A DNA stretch of 64,000 bases from Massilia sp. W12. Lineage in GTDB: Bacteria > Pseudomonadota > Gammaproteobacteria > Burkholderiales > Burkholderiaceae_D. Positions within the stretch are counted from its first letter, which is position 1. Every line of letters starts with the position of its first letter. Both the position numbers and the translations under genes were made by a program. Location of the stretch: positions 5,524,857 to 5,588,856 of the forward strand of contig NZ_CP147776.1 in assembly GCF_037300705.1 (NCBI RefSeq). Reading direction: 5' to 3'. Of the stretch, positions 1-8,711 are shown in pieces. The notes under the pieces are model-generated. The model saw only the letters and a list, made by a program, of their open reading frames with translations. It was not told where the DNA came from and made no database searches.

Positions 1-1
1 C

Positions 2-829
2 ACCAAGGCGATGGCGATGTTTTTATCGACCTTTTTCGCCGGCTCGCTGTCCGGTTCGGCGATTGGCGGGATTTTGGCCGACCGTCTGGGCTATGACAAG
101 ACCATTTTGCTGTCAGCCCTGCTGAGCGCTGCCTCGGCCTGGTTTGTGCTGCGCTTTTTACGCAGCAAGCAAAACAGCACTGCCGCGCGCAAGAAAATCA
201 GCCTGCAGGATATGCGCCGCTTGCTGCAGCACAAGCAATTCTTTGTCATTACCTTCCTGGCGGCGGTGCCGGCCAAGATCGCACTGACCGGCTTTTTGTA
301 TTACGCAGTGCCCTTGTACTTGAAGCTGCTGGGCAGTAATCAATCCACCATTGGGCGCGTGATGATGGCCTATGGACTGGCGATTATTTTGTTCTCGCCG
401 CTGGTGGCCAAGCTGGCGGACAAGCTCGGCAAATTGCGCTGGTTTGTCAGCATCGGCGGGTTTGCCGCCAGCCTGTCAATGTTTATTATCTGGTACTTTG
501 ACAACTTAGCTGGATTATTGGTCAGTATTACCCTGCTCGGGTTGGCGCATGCAATCGGTGTTTCCCCGCAATTTGCTTTGATCAATGATTTCTGTAAAGA
601 CGTGGTGCAGGAAGTCGGGCCTGGCGCGGCGAATGGTATTTTCCGCCTGATGGAACGCATCGGCAACGTCACAGGCCCGCTGATTGCCGGGGTGTTGATC
701 GCGCAATTTGATTTCAGTGGCGCATTTTTAGGCATAGGCGTGTTGTGTCTGTCCTGTGTCAGCGTGTTTACCCTGCTATTCTTCCACTTTGAGCGAAAAC
801 GGCTGCAAACAGCCCAAGCCATAACCTGA
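2..829 (+). CDS. MFS transporter, C-terminal part (cut by window start)
   Basis: The open frame runs in from the window edge, so the N-terminal part is missing; the first in-window ATG at 11 is not a convincing start. The visible ~275 residues contain about seven hydrophobic segments separated by short basic loops. One of these, GILADRLGYDK, is a good match to the MFS loop motif G-x-L-a-D-r-x-G, and a second is KLADKLGK. This is an inner-membrane secondary transporter of unknown substrate. The next gene, a periplasmic binding protein, starts only 4-16 bases after the stop, so the two are probably co-transcribed. Family assignment is firm, substrate is not. Confidence 0.8.
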   Translation, partial: TKAMAMFLSTFFAGSLSGSAIGGILADRLGYDKTILLSALLSAASAWFVLRFLRSKQNSTAARKKISLQDMRRLLQHKQFFVITFLAAVPAKIALTGFLYYAVPLYLKLLGSNQSTIGRVMMAYGLAIILFSPLVAKLADKLGKLRWFVSIGGFAASLSMFIIWYFDNLAGLLVSITLLGLAHAIGVSPQFALINDFCKDVVQEVGPGAANGIFRLMERIGNVTGPLIAGVLIAQFDFSGAFLGIGVLCLSCVSVFTLLFFHFERKRLQTAQAIT

Positions 830-845
830 ACTGATGGAATCCGTG

Positions 846-1835
846 ATGCGCAGTATTCTGACTTTTTGCCTGATCCTGTTGTTGAGTGCGCAAGCCGGCG
901 CTGCTCAGCACAAAATCATGATGTTGTTATACCGGGGCCAGACCGAAGCCGAAAAAGGTTTCATGGACTATCTGAAGAAGCGCAAGATTGAAGTCGAATA
1001 CATCATCCGCGATGCGCAAGGCGATAAGAGCAAGGTGGCGGAGTATGTGCGGGAGATCAATGAGGTCAAACCCGATCTGGTTTACGCTTTTGGCACCACG
1101 CTCACCAGCGAATTGGTGGGCTTGCAGGGAGAAGTCGATCCGGCGCGCCATATCACTACGATTCCAGTGGTGTTCAATATCGTGGCCGATCCGGTTGGCG
1201 CCGGGTTGGTGCGGCAGTTGCAATCTTCGGGCCGCAATCTGACCGGTGCGTCGCATCTGGTTCCCTTGGAGGCGCAGTTAAAGGCTTTGCAGGCGATGCG
1301 CAAAACCAGTGTGCTGGGGGTTTTGTATTCGCAGGAAAAAAACAGCTTGCTGGCGATTGAAGAATTGAAAAAAATGGCGCCGCGCTTTGGCATGCAATTG
1401 CAACTCACCCAAGTCGATGCGAAAGCCGAAGGCGCCGGGCTGGCGCGCGGGGTGCAAGAAGCGCTGGCGAAAAAACCGCAGTTCTTGTATCTGCCTTCAG
1501 ATTCTTTCCTGATCAAAAATGCAGACGATGTGGTCAAGCCGGCGATGGCCGCTAAAGTGCCGGTATTCGCCGCCACCGAAGCGCCGATCCGCAACAATGG
1601 GGCCTTGCTTGGCGTGGTTTCCACCTATTACAACGTGGGTGAACTGGCGGCATACAAGGCTGAGCAAATCTTGACGCGTAAGAAGAAGCCGGAGCAGATT
1701 CCAGTCGAAGTTTTGCATCGCTTTACCTATCTGGTGAATATGAGCAGTGCGAAAAAGCTGAAGGTGTATCCGCCGCTGTCAGTGATGAAAATTGCAGAAA
1801 CCGTGACCGATGACGCAATCGACGCCCGTGAATAG
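846..1835 (+). CDS. ABC transporter substrate-binding protein (TrpX/COG2984-like)
   Basis: Protein of about 329 residues with a clear Sec signal peptide (MRSILTFCLILLLSAQAGA then a cleavage-like AQH). The body has two alpha/beta lobes typical of the ABC_sub_bind family, with recognisable segments VKPDLVYAFGT, IPVVFNIVADPVGAG and the lobe-2 segment PVFAATEAPIRNNGALLGV. An ATG 12 bases upstream (834) is in frame, but the later ATG gives a normal signal peptide. Such proteins normally work with a permease and an ATPase; neither is in the window, where the partner upstream is an MFS protein. Ligand cannot be read from the sequence. Confidence 0.8.
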   Translation: MRSILTFCLILLLSAQAGAAQHKIMMLLYRGQTEAEKGFMDYLKKRKIEVEYIIRDAQGDKSKVAEYVREINEVKPDLVYAFGTTLTSELVGLQGEVDPARHITTIPVVFNIVADPVGAGLVRQLQSSGRNLTGASHLVPLEAQLKALQAMRKTSVLGVLYSQEKNSLLAIEELKKMAPRFGMQLQLTQVDAKAEGAGLARGVQEALAKKPQFLYLPSDSFLIKNADDVVKPAMAAKVPVFAATEAPIRNNGALLGVVSTYYNVGELAAYKAEQILTRKKKPEQIPVEVLHRFTYLVNMSSAKKLKVYPPLSVMKIAETVTDDAIDARE

Positions 1836-1843
1836 CCATGAGA

Positions 1844-1866
1844 AAAGGGGCGCATCGCGCCCCTTT
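1844..1866. terminator. Bidirectional stem-loop terminator
   Basis: A 10-bp stem (AAAGGGGCGC / GCGCCCCTTT) closes a three-base ATC loop. It lies just after the binding-protein stop on the plus strand and just after the metallo-hydrolase stop (1898) on the minus strand. The T tract is short (three on plus, four on minus), so it is a plausible shared terminator between convergent genes. Confidence 0.65.
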
Positions 1867-1897
1867 CCAAAAATCGCTTCTGCGCCGCCATCCCGCA

Positions 1898-2812
1898 TCA
1901 TACATTCCACAACACCCCATGTTCCACCCGCGCCGCGCCGGCGCGCTCCAGTTGCGCCACCACCTGCTGCGCCAGGGTTTGCGCATCCAGTTGCAACACG
2001 CGTTGATTCACACTGGCGAACAAGGGGATGCCGTGCAAGGTCTGGCCCAGCTGATCCAAGGCAATCTGCTGTCGCTCCAAGAGCAAAAATTTGAGCAATA
2101 CCCGCAGCGCATGCCAGGCATGTTTTTCCGCGCTGACTTCGAGCGCATCCAGCTTTTGCTGTGCGCGCGCAATCGCCTCATCCACATCGGCAAACGCTGC
2201 GCCATGGCCGGGAATCACGATGCGCACATCCAGGCGGCTGATCTGTTCCAGCGTGGCGCGCGCCGGGCCGAAACCGTCTTCCCCCGCCAGCTCGGGAAAC
2301 AGCACGCCCAAACCGTTTTGCCATAAGGCGTCGCCGCTCACCAGCACCCGTTCTTGCGGCGCATACAACATCAGCGCATGCGCATCATGTCCGGGCGCGG
2401 CCAGGATTTGCCAATCTATCCCGGCCCAGCGCCGCACCTCGCCGGGGCGCAGCACATCATCAAAGTGAAACGGTGCGCATTGCTGCCCGGTGGCGCGGTA
2501 ACTCAGCGCATCCATATCCCACTGCCGCACCTTGTCCGCCTCGCTGGCGGCGATCAGCGTGCCGGCCCCATAGCGCGCCTGCAGCGCGGCATTGCCGCCG
2601 CAATGATCGGAATGCAAATGGGTATTCACAATCAGATCCAGCGACTGTCCCTCCAGCGCATGCGCCAGCAGCGCCAGGGTTTGCGGCGCATGGCTCAGAT
2701 AGCCGCTGTCAATCAGCACATTTTGCGCGCCGTCCTGCAGCAAAAGATTATTGGCTGACAGCCAGCCGCGCTCAAACAGGCGCATCGCCGGCGGCAGCGC
2801 CAGCGCACTCAT
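1898..2812 (-). CDS. MBL-fold metallo-hydrolase
   Basis: 304 residues from the ATG at 2812, chosen because it overlaps the stop of the upstream DUF1289 gene in an ATGA junction; the frame is open for ten more codons. The metallo-beta-lactamase zinc motif THLHSDH is at residues 64-70. It is followed by a GHD segment (APGHDAHALMLY), the bridging aspartate region (VSGDALWQ) and a late histidine (VIPGHGAAF), so all metal ligands of a hydrolytic MBL protein are present. Substrate is unknown. It belongs to a minus-strand operon with the DUF1289 and thioesterase-like genes. Confidence 0.85.
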   Translation of the reverse strand: MSALALPPAMRLFERGWLSANNLLLQDGAQNVLIDSGYLSHAPQTLALLAHALEGQSLDLIVNTHLHSDHCGGNAALQARYGAGTLIAASEADKVRQWDMDALSYRATGQQCAPFHFDDVLRPGEVRRWAGIDWQILAAPGHDAHALMLYAPQERVLVSGDALWQNGLGVLFPELAGEDGFGPARATLEQISRLDVRIVIPGHGAAFADVDEAIARAQQKLDALEVSAEKHAWHALRVLLKFLLLERQQIALDQLGQTLHGIPLFASVNQRVLQLDAQTLAQQVVAQLERAGAARVEHGVLWNV

Positions 2813-3015
2813 TTCTGCGCGCGCTGCTTCAGCGCCTGCCACACCTGGCGTTTGTAAGTCTCATCGGCGCGGCTCCAGGCGATGATTTCATCAATATTAC
2901 GCAGACAGCCCAGGCAAACACCGCGTTCGGCGTCCATTTTGCACACATTGATGCAGGGCGAAGGCAAGAGTCCCTGGTGCTGTTCCAGATTGAAATTGCG
3001 GATATGGCGTGTCAT
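2809..3015 (-). CDS. DUF1289 family small cysteine-rich protein
   Basis: 68 residues. Four cysteines sit in the pattern C-I-N-V-C-K-M-D followed by G-V-C-L-G-C-L, the hallmark of DUF1289, and the C-terminal half is a basic helix (KRQVWQALKQR). The cysteines suggest metal or Fe-S binding, but no function has been established for the family that I can cite. It overlaps both neighbours by four bases: its ATG overlaps the end of the thioesterase gene, and its TGA overlaps the MBL start. The three are therefore probably translationally coupled. Confidence 0.8.
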   Translation of the reverse strand: MTRHIRNFNLEQHQGLLPSPCINVCKMDAERGVCLGCLRNIDEIIAWSRADETYKRQVWQALKQRAQK

Positions 3016-3452
3016 CTTGATTCTCCTTGCCAGCGCTGCTGTTTTTGCGCCAGACGGGCATTGAATTTGTCGGGATAGATCAGCATGCGCTCGTGCACGC
3101 CTTCGCTGACCAATTCCAGATCGTCGCGCGCGCTCAGCGCAAAACGCAGGCGCCGTCCCTCAACTTGCAATAAGCGGCCTTCGATCTGCAGCGTCATGCC
3201 GGCGCAACTGGCGGCGATATGGCTGAAACTGACATGCACGCCGACGCTTTGCTCGCGCGGCCAATCCAGATAGGGCATCAAGCCGTGGATGCAAGCCAGC
3301 TCCATCATGCCGACCAGATAGCCGGTCGCCAGCACATCCGGCATGTCCAGACAAAATGCAGTGTCATGATAGAGCTGCGGCACACTGCTGCGCGGCGGCA
3401 GCGTGTAGCGCCAGCTGAACGTTAAATCGGCAGGCAGACGGTCGGGCGGCAT
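3012..3452 (-). CDS. Hot-dog fold thioesterase, FlK-like
   Basis: 146 residues. The segment VLATGYLVGMMELACIHGLMPYLD followed by SVGVHVSFSHIAASCAGM matches the fluoroacetyl-CoA thioesterase (FlK) type of hot-dog protein, with its Thr/Glu/His catalytic residues in the expected places. Most such proteins in ordinary bacteria are general acyl-CoA or housekeeping thioesterases, so fluoroacetate resistance should not be assumed. First gene of the block with DUF1289 and the metallo-hydrolase; junction with DUF1289 is a four-base ATGA overlap. Confidence 0.7.
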   Translation of the reverse strand: MPPDRLPADLTFSWRYTLPPRSSVPQLYHDTAFCLDMPDVLATGYLVGMMELACIHGLMPYLDWPREQSVGVHVSFSHIAASCAGMTLQIEGRLLQVEGRRLRFALSARDDLELVSEGVHERMLIYPDKFNARLAQKQQRWQGESR

Positions 3453-3513
3453 GCGGAACTCCGGGCGGTGACATTGCTGGAATTATGCGCCGCTTTTCAG
3501 TTCGGCGTGCGGC

Positions 3514-3936
3514 TCAGGCCGGCAAATGCGGCTGGCTGTCCAGCAGCACCGGGCGTGGCGCATCCTGGCCAATCGCGCGCAGCGATGGCGCGGTGCGTTG
3601 AAAATCCAGCTGCACAGGCTGGCCCAACCAGAACGCGGAACTGCTGTGATCGTGGCGCTCCAGGTCGGTGTTGGGGTGGGCCAGAATCGATAAACCCTGA
3701 TGATTCAACATCAGCCAGCCAAGCAGCGCACCGAACTCTTCCTGCAGTACGCCGATTTCATATTGCGGCAGCGGATGCGGGCCGACCGGCTTGTCAAACA
3801 CGCGTCCCAATTGCACCTTGAAGCGCGCCCCGATCGCCTCACGCAAGGCGCAGGCTTTGGCCTGGCTGGCGGCGTCAAAATAGATGTGAATGTGGTAATG
3901 AAAAATATCGGCAAGCGGTCGGATCGGATCAAGCAT
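3514..3936 (-). CDS. DOPA 4,5-dioxygenase family protein
   Basis: 140 residues. Conserved landmarks are YHIHIYFDAASQAKA near the N-terminus, PVGPHPLPQYE in the middle, and ILAHPNTDLERHDHSSSAFWLG towards the end. These histidine-rich elements define the DOPA 4,5-dioxygenase family of extradiol-type ring-cleavage enzymes. In bacteria the family is mostly uncharacterised and the substrate is unknown. The gene stands alone, separated from the thioesterase gene by about 60 bases and divergent from the hybrid kinase, so the shared interval 3937-4173 should hold both promoters. Confidence 0.75.
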   Translation of the reverse strand: MLDPIRPLADIFHYHIHIYFDAASQAKACALREAIGARFKVQLGRVFDKPVGPHPLPQYEIGVLQEEFGALLGWLMLNHQGLSILAHPNTDLERHDHSSSAFWLGQPVQLDFQRTAPSLRAIGQDAPRPVLLDSQPHLPA

Positions 3937-4173
3937 GGCGTTCTTTCAGACAGAGCGGGCAGTATAACAAAGCGCGCTGGCGGGGGGCGCAGGGAAATTC
4001 AGCCACAATTCATGATGGAAGGCTGGTCAAATGCTGCATCAGAAGGCAAAATCAGATATGCATGGCGGTCAACTGCGCCGCCCTTGCTTTTGCAAGCAGT
4101 GTTGATGGCGGGAGGCTGTTATGTGGCGGCGGTTCCTATTTCATGCAGTGCGGCCAGCGGGAGCATGTGCGCC

Positions 4174-7100
4174 ATGGGCCTGACAGTGCGCCAAGCCTTG
4201 CTGCTGGCTTTATTGCTCGGCCTCTTGCTGCCCGGCGTCTTGATCGGCAGCGTGCAAATCATGAATTTGCAACAAGACTTGCAAGAAGAAAGCAGCCAGG
4301 AGGAAGCGCGCCAGCTGGACAGTCTGGTGACGCTGCTGCGCGCCCCATTGTGGGACATCAATGAGCAGGAAGTGCGCGAAGTGACGCGGATTTTCATGGG
4401 CAACCGGAATTTGCTCAAGCTCAGCCTGACCCCGCAAGCCCCGACGCCGGCCTGGATCAAGGTCGAACTGCAGCAGAGCCACGCCGCCGCCGGCGCCACC
4501 CGCGTGCTGCAGCAGGCAATCCAACATAATCAACAAACTCTGGCCTTATTGCGCCTGGAATTTGACCAGGGCCATTTGCGCCAGCGCATCTGGGAACGCA
4601 CCCTGGCTTCGGTGTTATTGCTGGCCGGTTTGTTGGCGGCTTGCATGCTGTCCCTGCTCTTGCTGGCGCATTTCGGCTTATTGCGGCCCTTGCGGCGCTT
4701 GAGCGAGCAGGCCGGCGCCCTGGCCGGGCATGACGCCAATTTGCCGCTGGAAGTCTGGCGCGGCAAGGATGAAATCAGCCAGCTCGGGCGCAGCATCAAT
4801 GGCGCGCGGCAGCAGATCGCCGCCCTGCTTGGCACCCTGGAGGCGAATAATGCGCGCCTGATGGCCGAATTGGGCGAACGCCGCCGCATCGAAAAAGAAC
4901 AGGAAAGGCAATCGGCGTATTTCAAAGCGATCCTCGATCAGATGCCGCAAGGCATCAGCGTATTTGATGAGGCGCAGCGCTTGCGCTACTGGAATCAGGG
5001 TTTTGCCGCGCTGGTGGGGGAAGATGTACCCCTGCAACAAGGCTGCAGCGCGCAGCAACTCGGTCTGGATGAGGTTCCCCAAAGCGGGCAAAGTGAGCAA
5101 TTGCATGAAGATGGCCGCACTTTGCTGCTGGAAGCGCGTCAAGTGAATATGGATGAGCAGCTGTGCGCCTGGATCATCACCTATACCGACATCAGCAGCG
5201 GCAAGGAAAGCGAGAAACGCGCCGCCGCCGCTGCGCGCAAATTTTCCAGCGTGTTTCAAAGCATGCCGGAAGGCGTCAGCGTGCATCGGGAAGCGGATGG
5301 CGAGATTCTGGAAGTCAATGAAGGCTTTGAATTGCTGACCGGCTGGACACATCAGCAAGCCTTGGGCAAAACGCCGTTGCAACTCGGCATTTGGCAGGAC
5401 AACGCAGAGCGCGCCCGTTTCCGGCGTGAGTTAGCCACGCATCATGTTTTGCGCTCCTATGAGGCGATGATGGTGCGCAAAGACGGCAGCAGCTGGCGCG
5501 CCTCGATTTCCGCCGTGGTCACGGATATCGATGGCGAAGCGGTGGTGGTGGCGGTGCTGCGCGATGTGACGCTGATGCGCCAGCAGGAAAGCGATTTGCG
5601 CACCTCGCGCGAACGGCTGGCCGCGATGCTGCGCGTTTTCCCCGAATTTTTGACCATTTCACGCTTTGACACTGGCGAGTTTCTGGAAGTGAATGAAGGC
5701 TTCACGCATATCACCGGCTGGCGCCGGGATCAGGCATTGGGGCGGACGTCGATTGACTTGCAGATTCTGAGCCAGAGCGGGCGCGCCAATCTGCTGGCGC
5801 AGATGGTGGAGCGCGGCGGGGTGTTGCGTGATGCGCCTTTAACTTTGCGGCGCAAAGACGGCGGCATGGTCGAAGTGTCCTGGACGAGTTCGCTGTTTGC
5901 GCTGGATGGCGCGCAATACATTGTGGCGATTGCGCGCGATGTCAGCCAGATCCGCATGCAAGAGCAGGAATTACGCTTATCGCAGCAACGCCTGGCGGCG
6001 ATGTTGCGCGCCTTCCCCGAATTTCTCACCATTTCACGCTATGAAAGCGGCGAATTTCTGGAGGTCAATGAAGGGTTCACCCACATCACCGGCTGGCAAC
6101 GGGCCGAAGCGCTGGGACGCACCTCGCTTGAATTGCAAATCTGGGATGAAGCCGGGCGCACACGCTTGCTGGAGGATATGCAAAAGCATGGCGGCATGGT
6201 GCGCGGGCAGGACATCAGTTTGCGCTGCAAAGATGGGAACCGGGTTGAAGTATCCTGGTCGAGTGCGATTTTTGCCGCTGACGACAGCCGTTATATTGTT
6301 GCGATTGCGCGCGATGTGACGCAAATCCGTAAGCAGGAGCAGGCCTTGCGCCATTCCCGGGAGCGCTTGGCGGCGATGTTCCGCGCCTTCCCGGAATTTC
6401 TCACCATTTCTCTGATGGAAGACGGACGCTTTTTGGAAGTGAATGACGGCTTTGAAGCGCTCACCGGCTGGCGCCGTGAGCAGGCGCTGGGCAAGACCTC
6501 GGTGCAGCTCGGCATCTGGGATGGCGATGCGCGCGACCGCATGCTGGCGGAAATGCGCAAGCAGGGCGGCGTGTTGCGCGGATTGGATGTGAATTTGCGG
6601 CGTTGCGATGGCAGCAGCGTGGCGGTGTCCTGGTCAAGCGCCATGTTTGACTTGAATGGCGAGGCGCATCTGATTTCGATGGCGCGCGATATGACCGGCA
6701 TCCGCCAACAAGAGCAGGCCTTGCGCAATTCGCTGGCGCGGCAGCAGGCGGCGGAAGACGCCAACCAGATGAAGAATGAATTCCTGGCCATGATCAGCCA
6801 TGAAGTGCGCACGCCGCTGGGCGGGGTGATCGGCATGTTGCGCTTTGCGCTGAAAGATGTGCGTCTGCTGGCCGATACCCGCGCCAAGCTGGAGATTGGT
6901 TTGCGCAATGCGGAAATTCTGCTGCAAATCATCAACGACATTCTGGATTATTCCAAGCTGGAAGCCGGCAAGATGGTGATCGAAAAAATTGATTTCGACT
7001 TGCCTGCTTTGGTGCGCGATGTGGAAGCGATTTTGATCGAAAGAGCCGAGGCCAAAAGCTTGCAGCTGCAGATTCAGATGCGTGCGCCGCTGGGGCGCTG

Positions 7101-8313
7101 GTGGCGCGGCGATCCAACCCGTGTGCGTCAGGTGCTGGTGAATCTGTTGGGGAATGCAATCAAATTCACGCATGAGGGCTGGGTCAGTTTGACGGTGCGG
7201 GAAGTGGTGGACGATGGGCTTGAATTTGTGGTGGAGGACAGCGGGATCGGCATTGATGCGGCGATTTTGCCGCGTTTGTTCCGCAAATTTGAGCAAGCCG
7301 ATGTTTCCACCGCGCGCCGTTTCGGCGGCACCGGCCTGGGTCTGGCGATTTGCAAATTGATCGTTGACGCGATGGGCGGGCAGATCAATGTGGACAGTGA
7401 AGTGGGGCAGGGTACGCAATTTACCGTGTGGCTGCCGTTGTTGCATGGCAAAGAGGTGGCGCACATCAGTCAGCAGGATGGCGATGGCCGCCACCCTTGC
7501 CGCCTGCGCGTGCTGTGTGCGGAAGACGGGCCGACCAACCAAATCATCATCCGCGAACTGGTGCAGGGCATGGGGCATCAGATTGATGTGGTGGAAGATG
7601 GTTTATACGCTTTGCAGGCCTTGGCGGCGCAGGATTACGATCTGGTCTTGATGGACAGCCGCATGCCGCGCATGGATGGCTTGCAAGCGCTGCGCCATAT
7701 CCGCAACGGTGAGCATGGCGTGCGCAAGCGCAAGATTCCGGTCATCGCGCTGACCGCGAATGTCGGCGCGGAAGAGCGTGCGCGTTTTATGAGCGCCGGC
7801 GCCAATGGTTTCCTCGGCAAGCCGGTGGATGAAGCCCTGTTGCATAGCGCTATCGGGCAGGAAATTGCGAATATGCTGGCGGCTGGCGTCAGCCTGTCGC
7901 CGGCTCCGCCGCCGCAGCTGGAAATTGCGGATCTGGATGCATTATTTGAAATCGACACCAGCGCGATCAGCGCTGACAGCGGTGACAATATCGCCGCCCC
8001 CGCCGTCCCGGCGGCGGATGGCTTCAGCCCGGCGGCGCGCATGCGCATGCGGCAGGCCTTTTTACAAGACGGCCCGCGCCAATTGCAACAGATGGAGCAG
8101 GCTTTGCAAGCGCAGGATTGGCCGCAATTAGCCTTGCATGCGCACAGCCTGAAAGGCAGTGCAGGCTATTTCGGCGCCCACGCATTGCAAGCGATTTGTA
8201 AAGAACTGGAAGCCGCCGCCGACGCTGGCAAGCAGGAGGCGGCGCAGGAATGGATGCAGCGTTTTGCGCCGGAACTCAGCATCGTCATACAGCGCATGCA
8301 GCAGGAAAATTGA
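4174..8313 (+). CDS. Hybrid sensor histidine kinase with five PAS domains, receiver and HPt
   Basis: About 1379 residues from the ATG at 4174, which has GGGAG about ten bases upstream. The frame is open back to 3700, but that part overlaps the dioxygenase gene. Order: transmembrane helix (residues ~8-30), short periplasmic sensor, second helix (~146-171), HAMP, five PAS units (roughly 246-350, 355-475, 478-600, 603-725 and 727-850), HisKA with phosphoacceptor His876 (SHEVRTPLGG), HATPase (GGTGLGLAICK), receiver with Asp1161 (LMDSRMP), and C-terminal HPt with His1324 (HSLKGSAG). It is a BarA/ArcB-type phosphorelay in one chain. PAS units 3-5 are strikingly alike, suggesting recent internal duplication. 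Signal and target regulator are unknown. Confidence 0.9.
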   Translation: MGLTVRQALLLALLLGLLLPGVLIGSVQIMNLQQDLQEESSQEEARQLDSLVTLLRAPLWDINEQEVREVTRIFMGNRNLLKLSLTPQAPTPAWIKVELQQSHAAAGATRVLQQAIQHNQQTLALLRLEFDQGHLRQRIWERTLASVLLLAGLLAACMLSLLLLAHFGLLRPLRRLSEQAGALAGHDANLPLEVWRGKDEISQLGRSINGARQQIAALLGTLEANNARLMAELGERRRIEKEQERQSAYFKAILDQMPQGISVFDEAQRLRYWNQGFAALVGEDVPLQQGCSAQQLGLDEVPQSGQSEQLHEDGRTLLLEARQVNMDEQLCAWIITYTDISSGKESEKRAAAAARKFSSVFQSMPEGVSVHREADGEILEVNEGFELLTGWTHQQALGKTPLQLGIWQDNAERARFRRELATHHVLRSYEAMMVRKDGSSWRASISAVVTDIDGEAVVVAVLRDVTLMRQQESDLRTSRERLAAMLRVFPEFLTISRFDTGEFLEVNEGFTHITGWRRDQALGRTSIDLQILSQSGRANLLAQMVERGGVLRDAPLTLRRKDGGMVEVSWTSSLFALDGAQYIVAIARDVSQIRMQEQELRLSQQRLAAMLRAFPEFLTISRYESGEFLEVNEGFTHITGWQRAEALGRTSLELQIWDEAGRTRLLEDMQKHGGMVRGQDISLRCKDGNRVEVSWSSAIFAADDSRYIVAIARDVTQIRKQEQALRHSRERLAAMFRAFPEFLTISLMEDGRFLEVNDGFEALTGWRREQALGKTSVQLGIWDGDARDRMLAEMRKQGGVLRGLDVNLRRCDGSSVAVSWSSAMFDLNGEAHLISMARDMTGIRQQEQALRNSLARQQAAEDANQMKNEFLAMISHEVRTPLGGVIGMLRFALKDVRLLADTRAKLEIGLRNAEILLQIINDILDYSKLEAGKMVIEKIDFDLPALVRDVEAILIERAEAKSLQLQIQMRAPLGRWWRGDPTRVRQVLVNLLGNAIKFTHEGWVSLTVREVVDDGLEFVVEDSGIGIDAAILPRLFRKFEQADVSTARRFGGTGLGLAICKLIVDAMGGQINVDSEVGQGTQFTVWLPLLHGKEVAHISQQDGDGRHPCRLRVLCAEDGPTNQIIIRELVQGMGHQIDVVEDGLYALQALAAQDYDLVLMDSRMPRMDGLQALRHIRNGEHGVRKRKIPVIALTANVGAEERARFMSAGANGFLGKPVDEALLHSAIGQEIANMLAAGVSLSPAPPPQLEIADLDALFEIDTSAISADSGDNIAAPAVPAADGFSPAARMRMRQAFLQDGPRQLQQMEQALQAQDWPQLALHAHSLKGSAGYFGAHALQAICKELEAAADAGKQEAAQEWMQRFAPELSIVIQRMQQEN

Positions 8314-8659
8314 GGCGCTTATCTTGTCTTGATTCCACAGATGTCAGGTAATCAAGTGAAGTGGAAGTGTGCAGGCGGGCCAAACAAGGATATGCCGCAG
8401 CTGTGCAACGGCGCTGCGCAGCCTTGAGCGGCGCGCTGCTGTGATCTCATTTCGCCAGAATAGTGCAGTGGAAAGGGGCAGTTGGCAGAATGATAGGCGG
8501 CGGGCATACAGCAAAAGATAAAAAATGCTCATGCGATGATCGGCGCCAAAGGAATCCGGGATTTGCTTGCATGCGCATCACGCGCTGGCCAATGTTATTG
8601 GACTTATGCAGGCGAGCAGTGAAATACATCACACATGCATAAACCCGCGTATGCACTTC
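8314..8659. other. Intergenic stretch, no gene recognised
   Basis: About 350 bases between the hybrid kinase and the stem-loop that ends the RiPP operon. Short open frames on both strands lack ribosome-binding sites and family features. I see no promoter I would defend and no RNA gene. Confidence 0.5.
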
Positions 8660-8694
8660 TGGCGCAGGCTCGAGCTTGCATCGAGTCTGCGCCA
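8660..8694 (-). terminator. Stem-loop downstream of the RiPP operon
   Basis: An eight-pair outer stem (TGGCGCAG / CTGCGCCA), one mismatch, then a five-pair inner stem (CTCGA / TCGAG) around a short loop. It begins 18 bases past the stop of the last radical SAM gene. No T tract follows on either strand, so it may be a factor-dependent terminator or an RNA-stabilising 3' hairpin rather than a classical intrinsic terminator. Confidence 0.5.
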
Positions 8695-8711
8695 GCGTTC
8701 AGCTGGTGCGC

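Noticed and set aside
3700-4173. N-terminal 158-codon extension of the hybrid kinase frame
   Set aside because: It overlaps the dioxygenase gene on the other strand almost completely and has no kinase-family content; the ATG at 4174 (or 4165) begins the first membrane helix with a ribosome-binding site.
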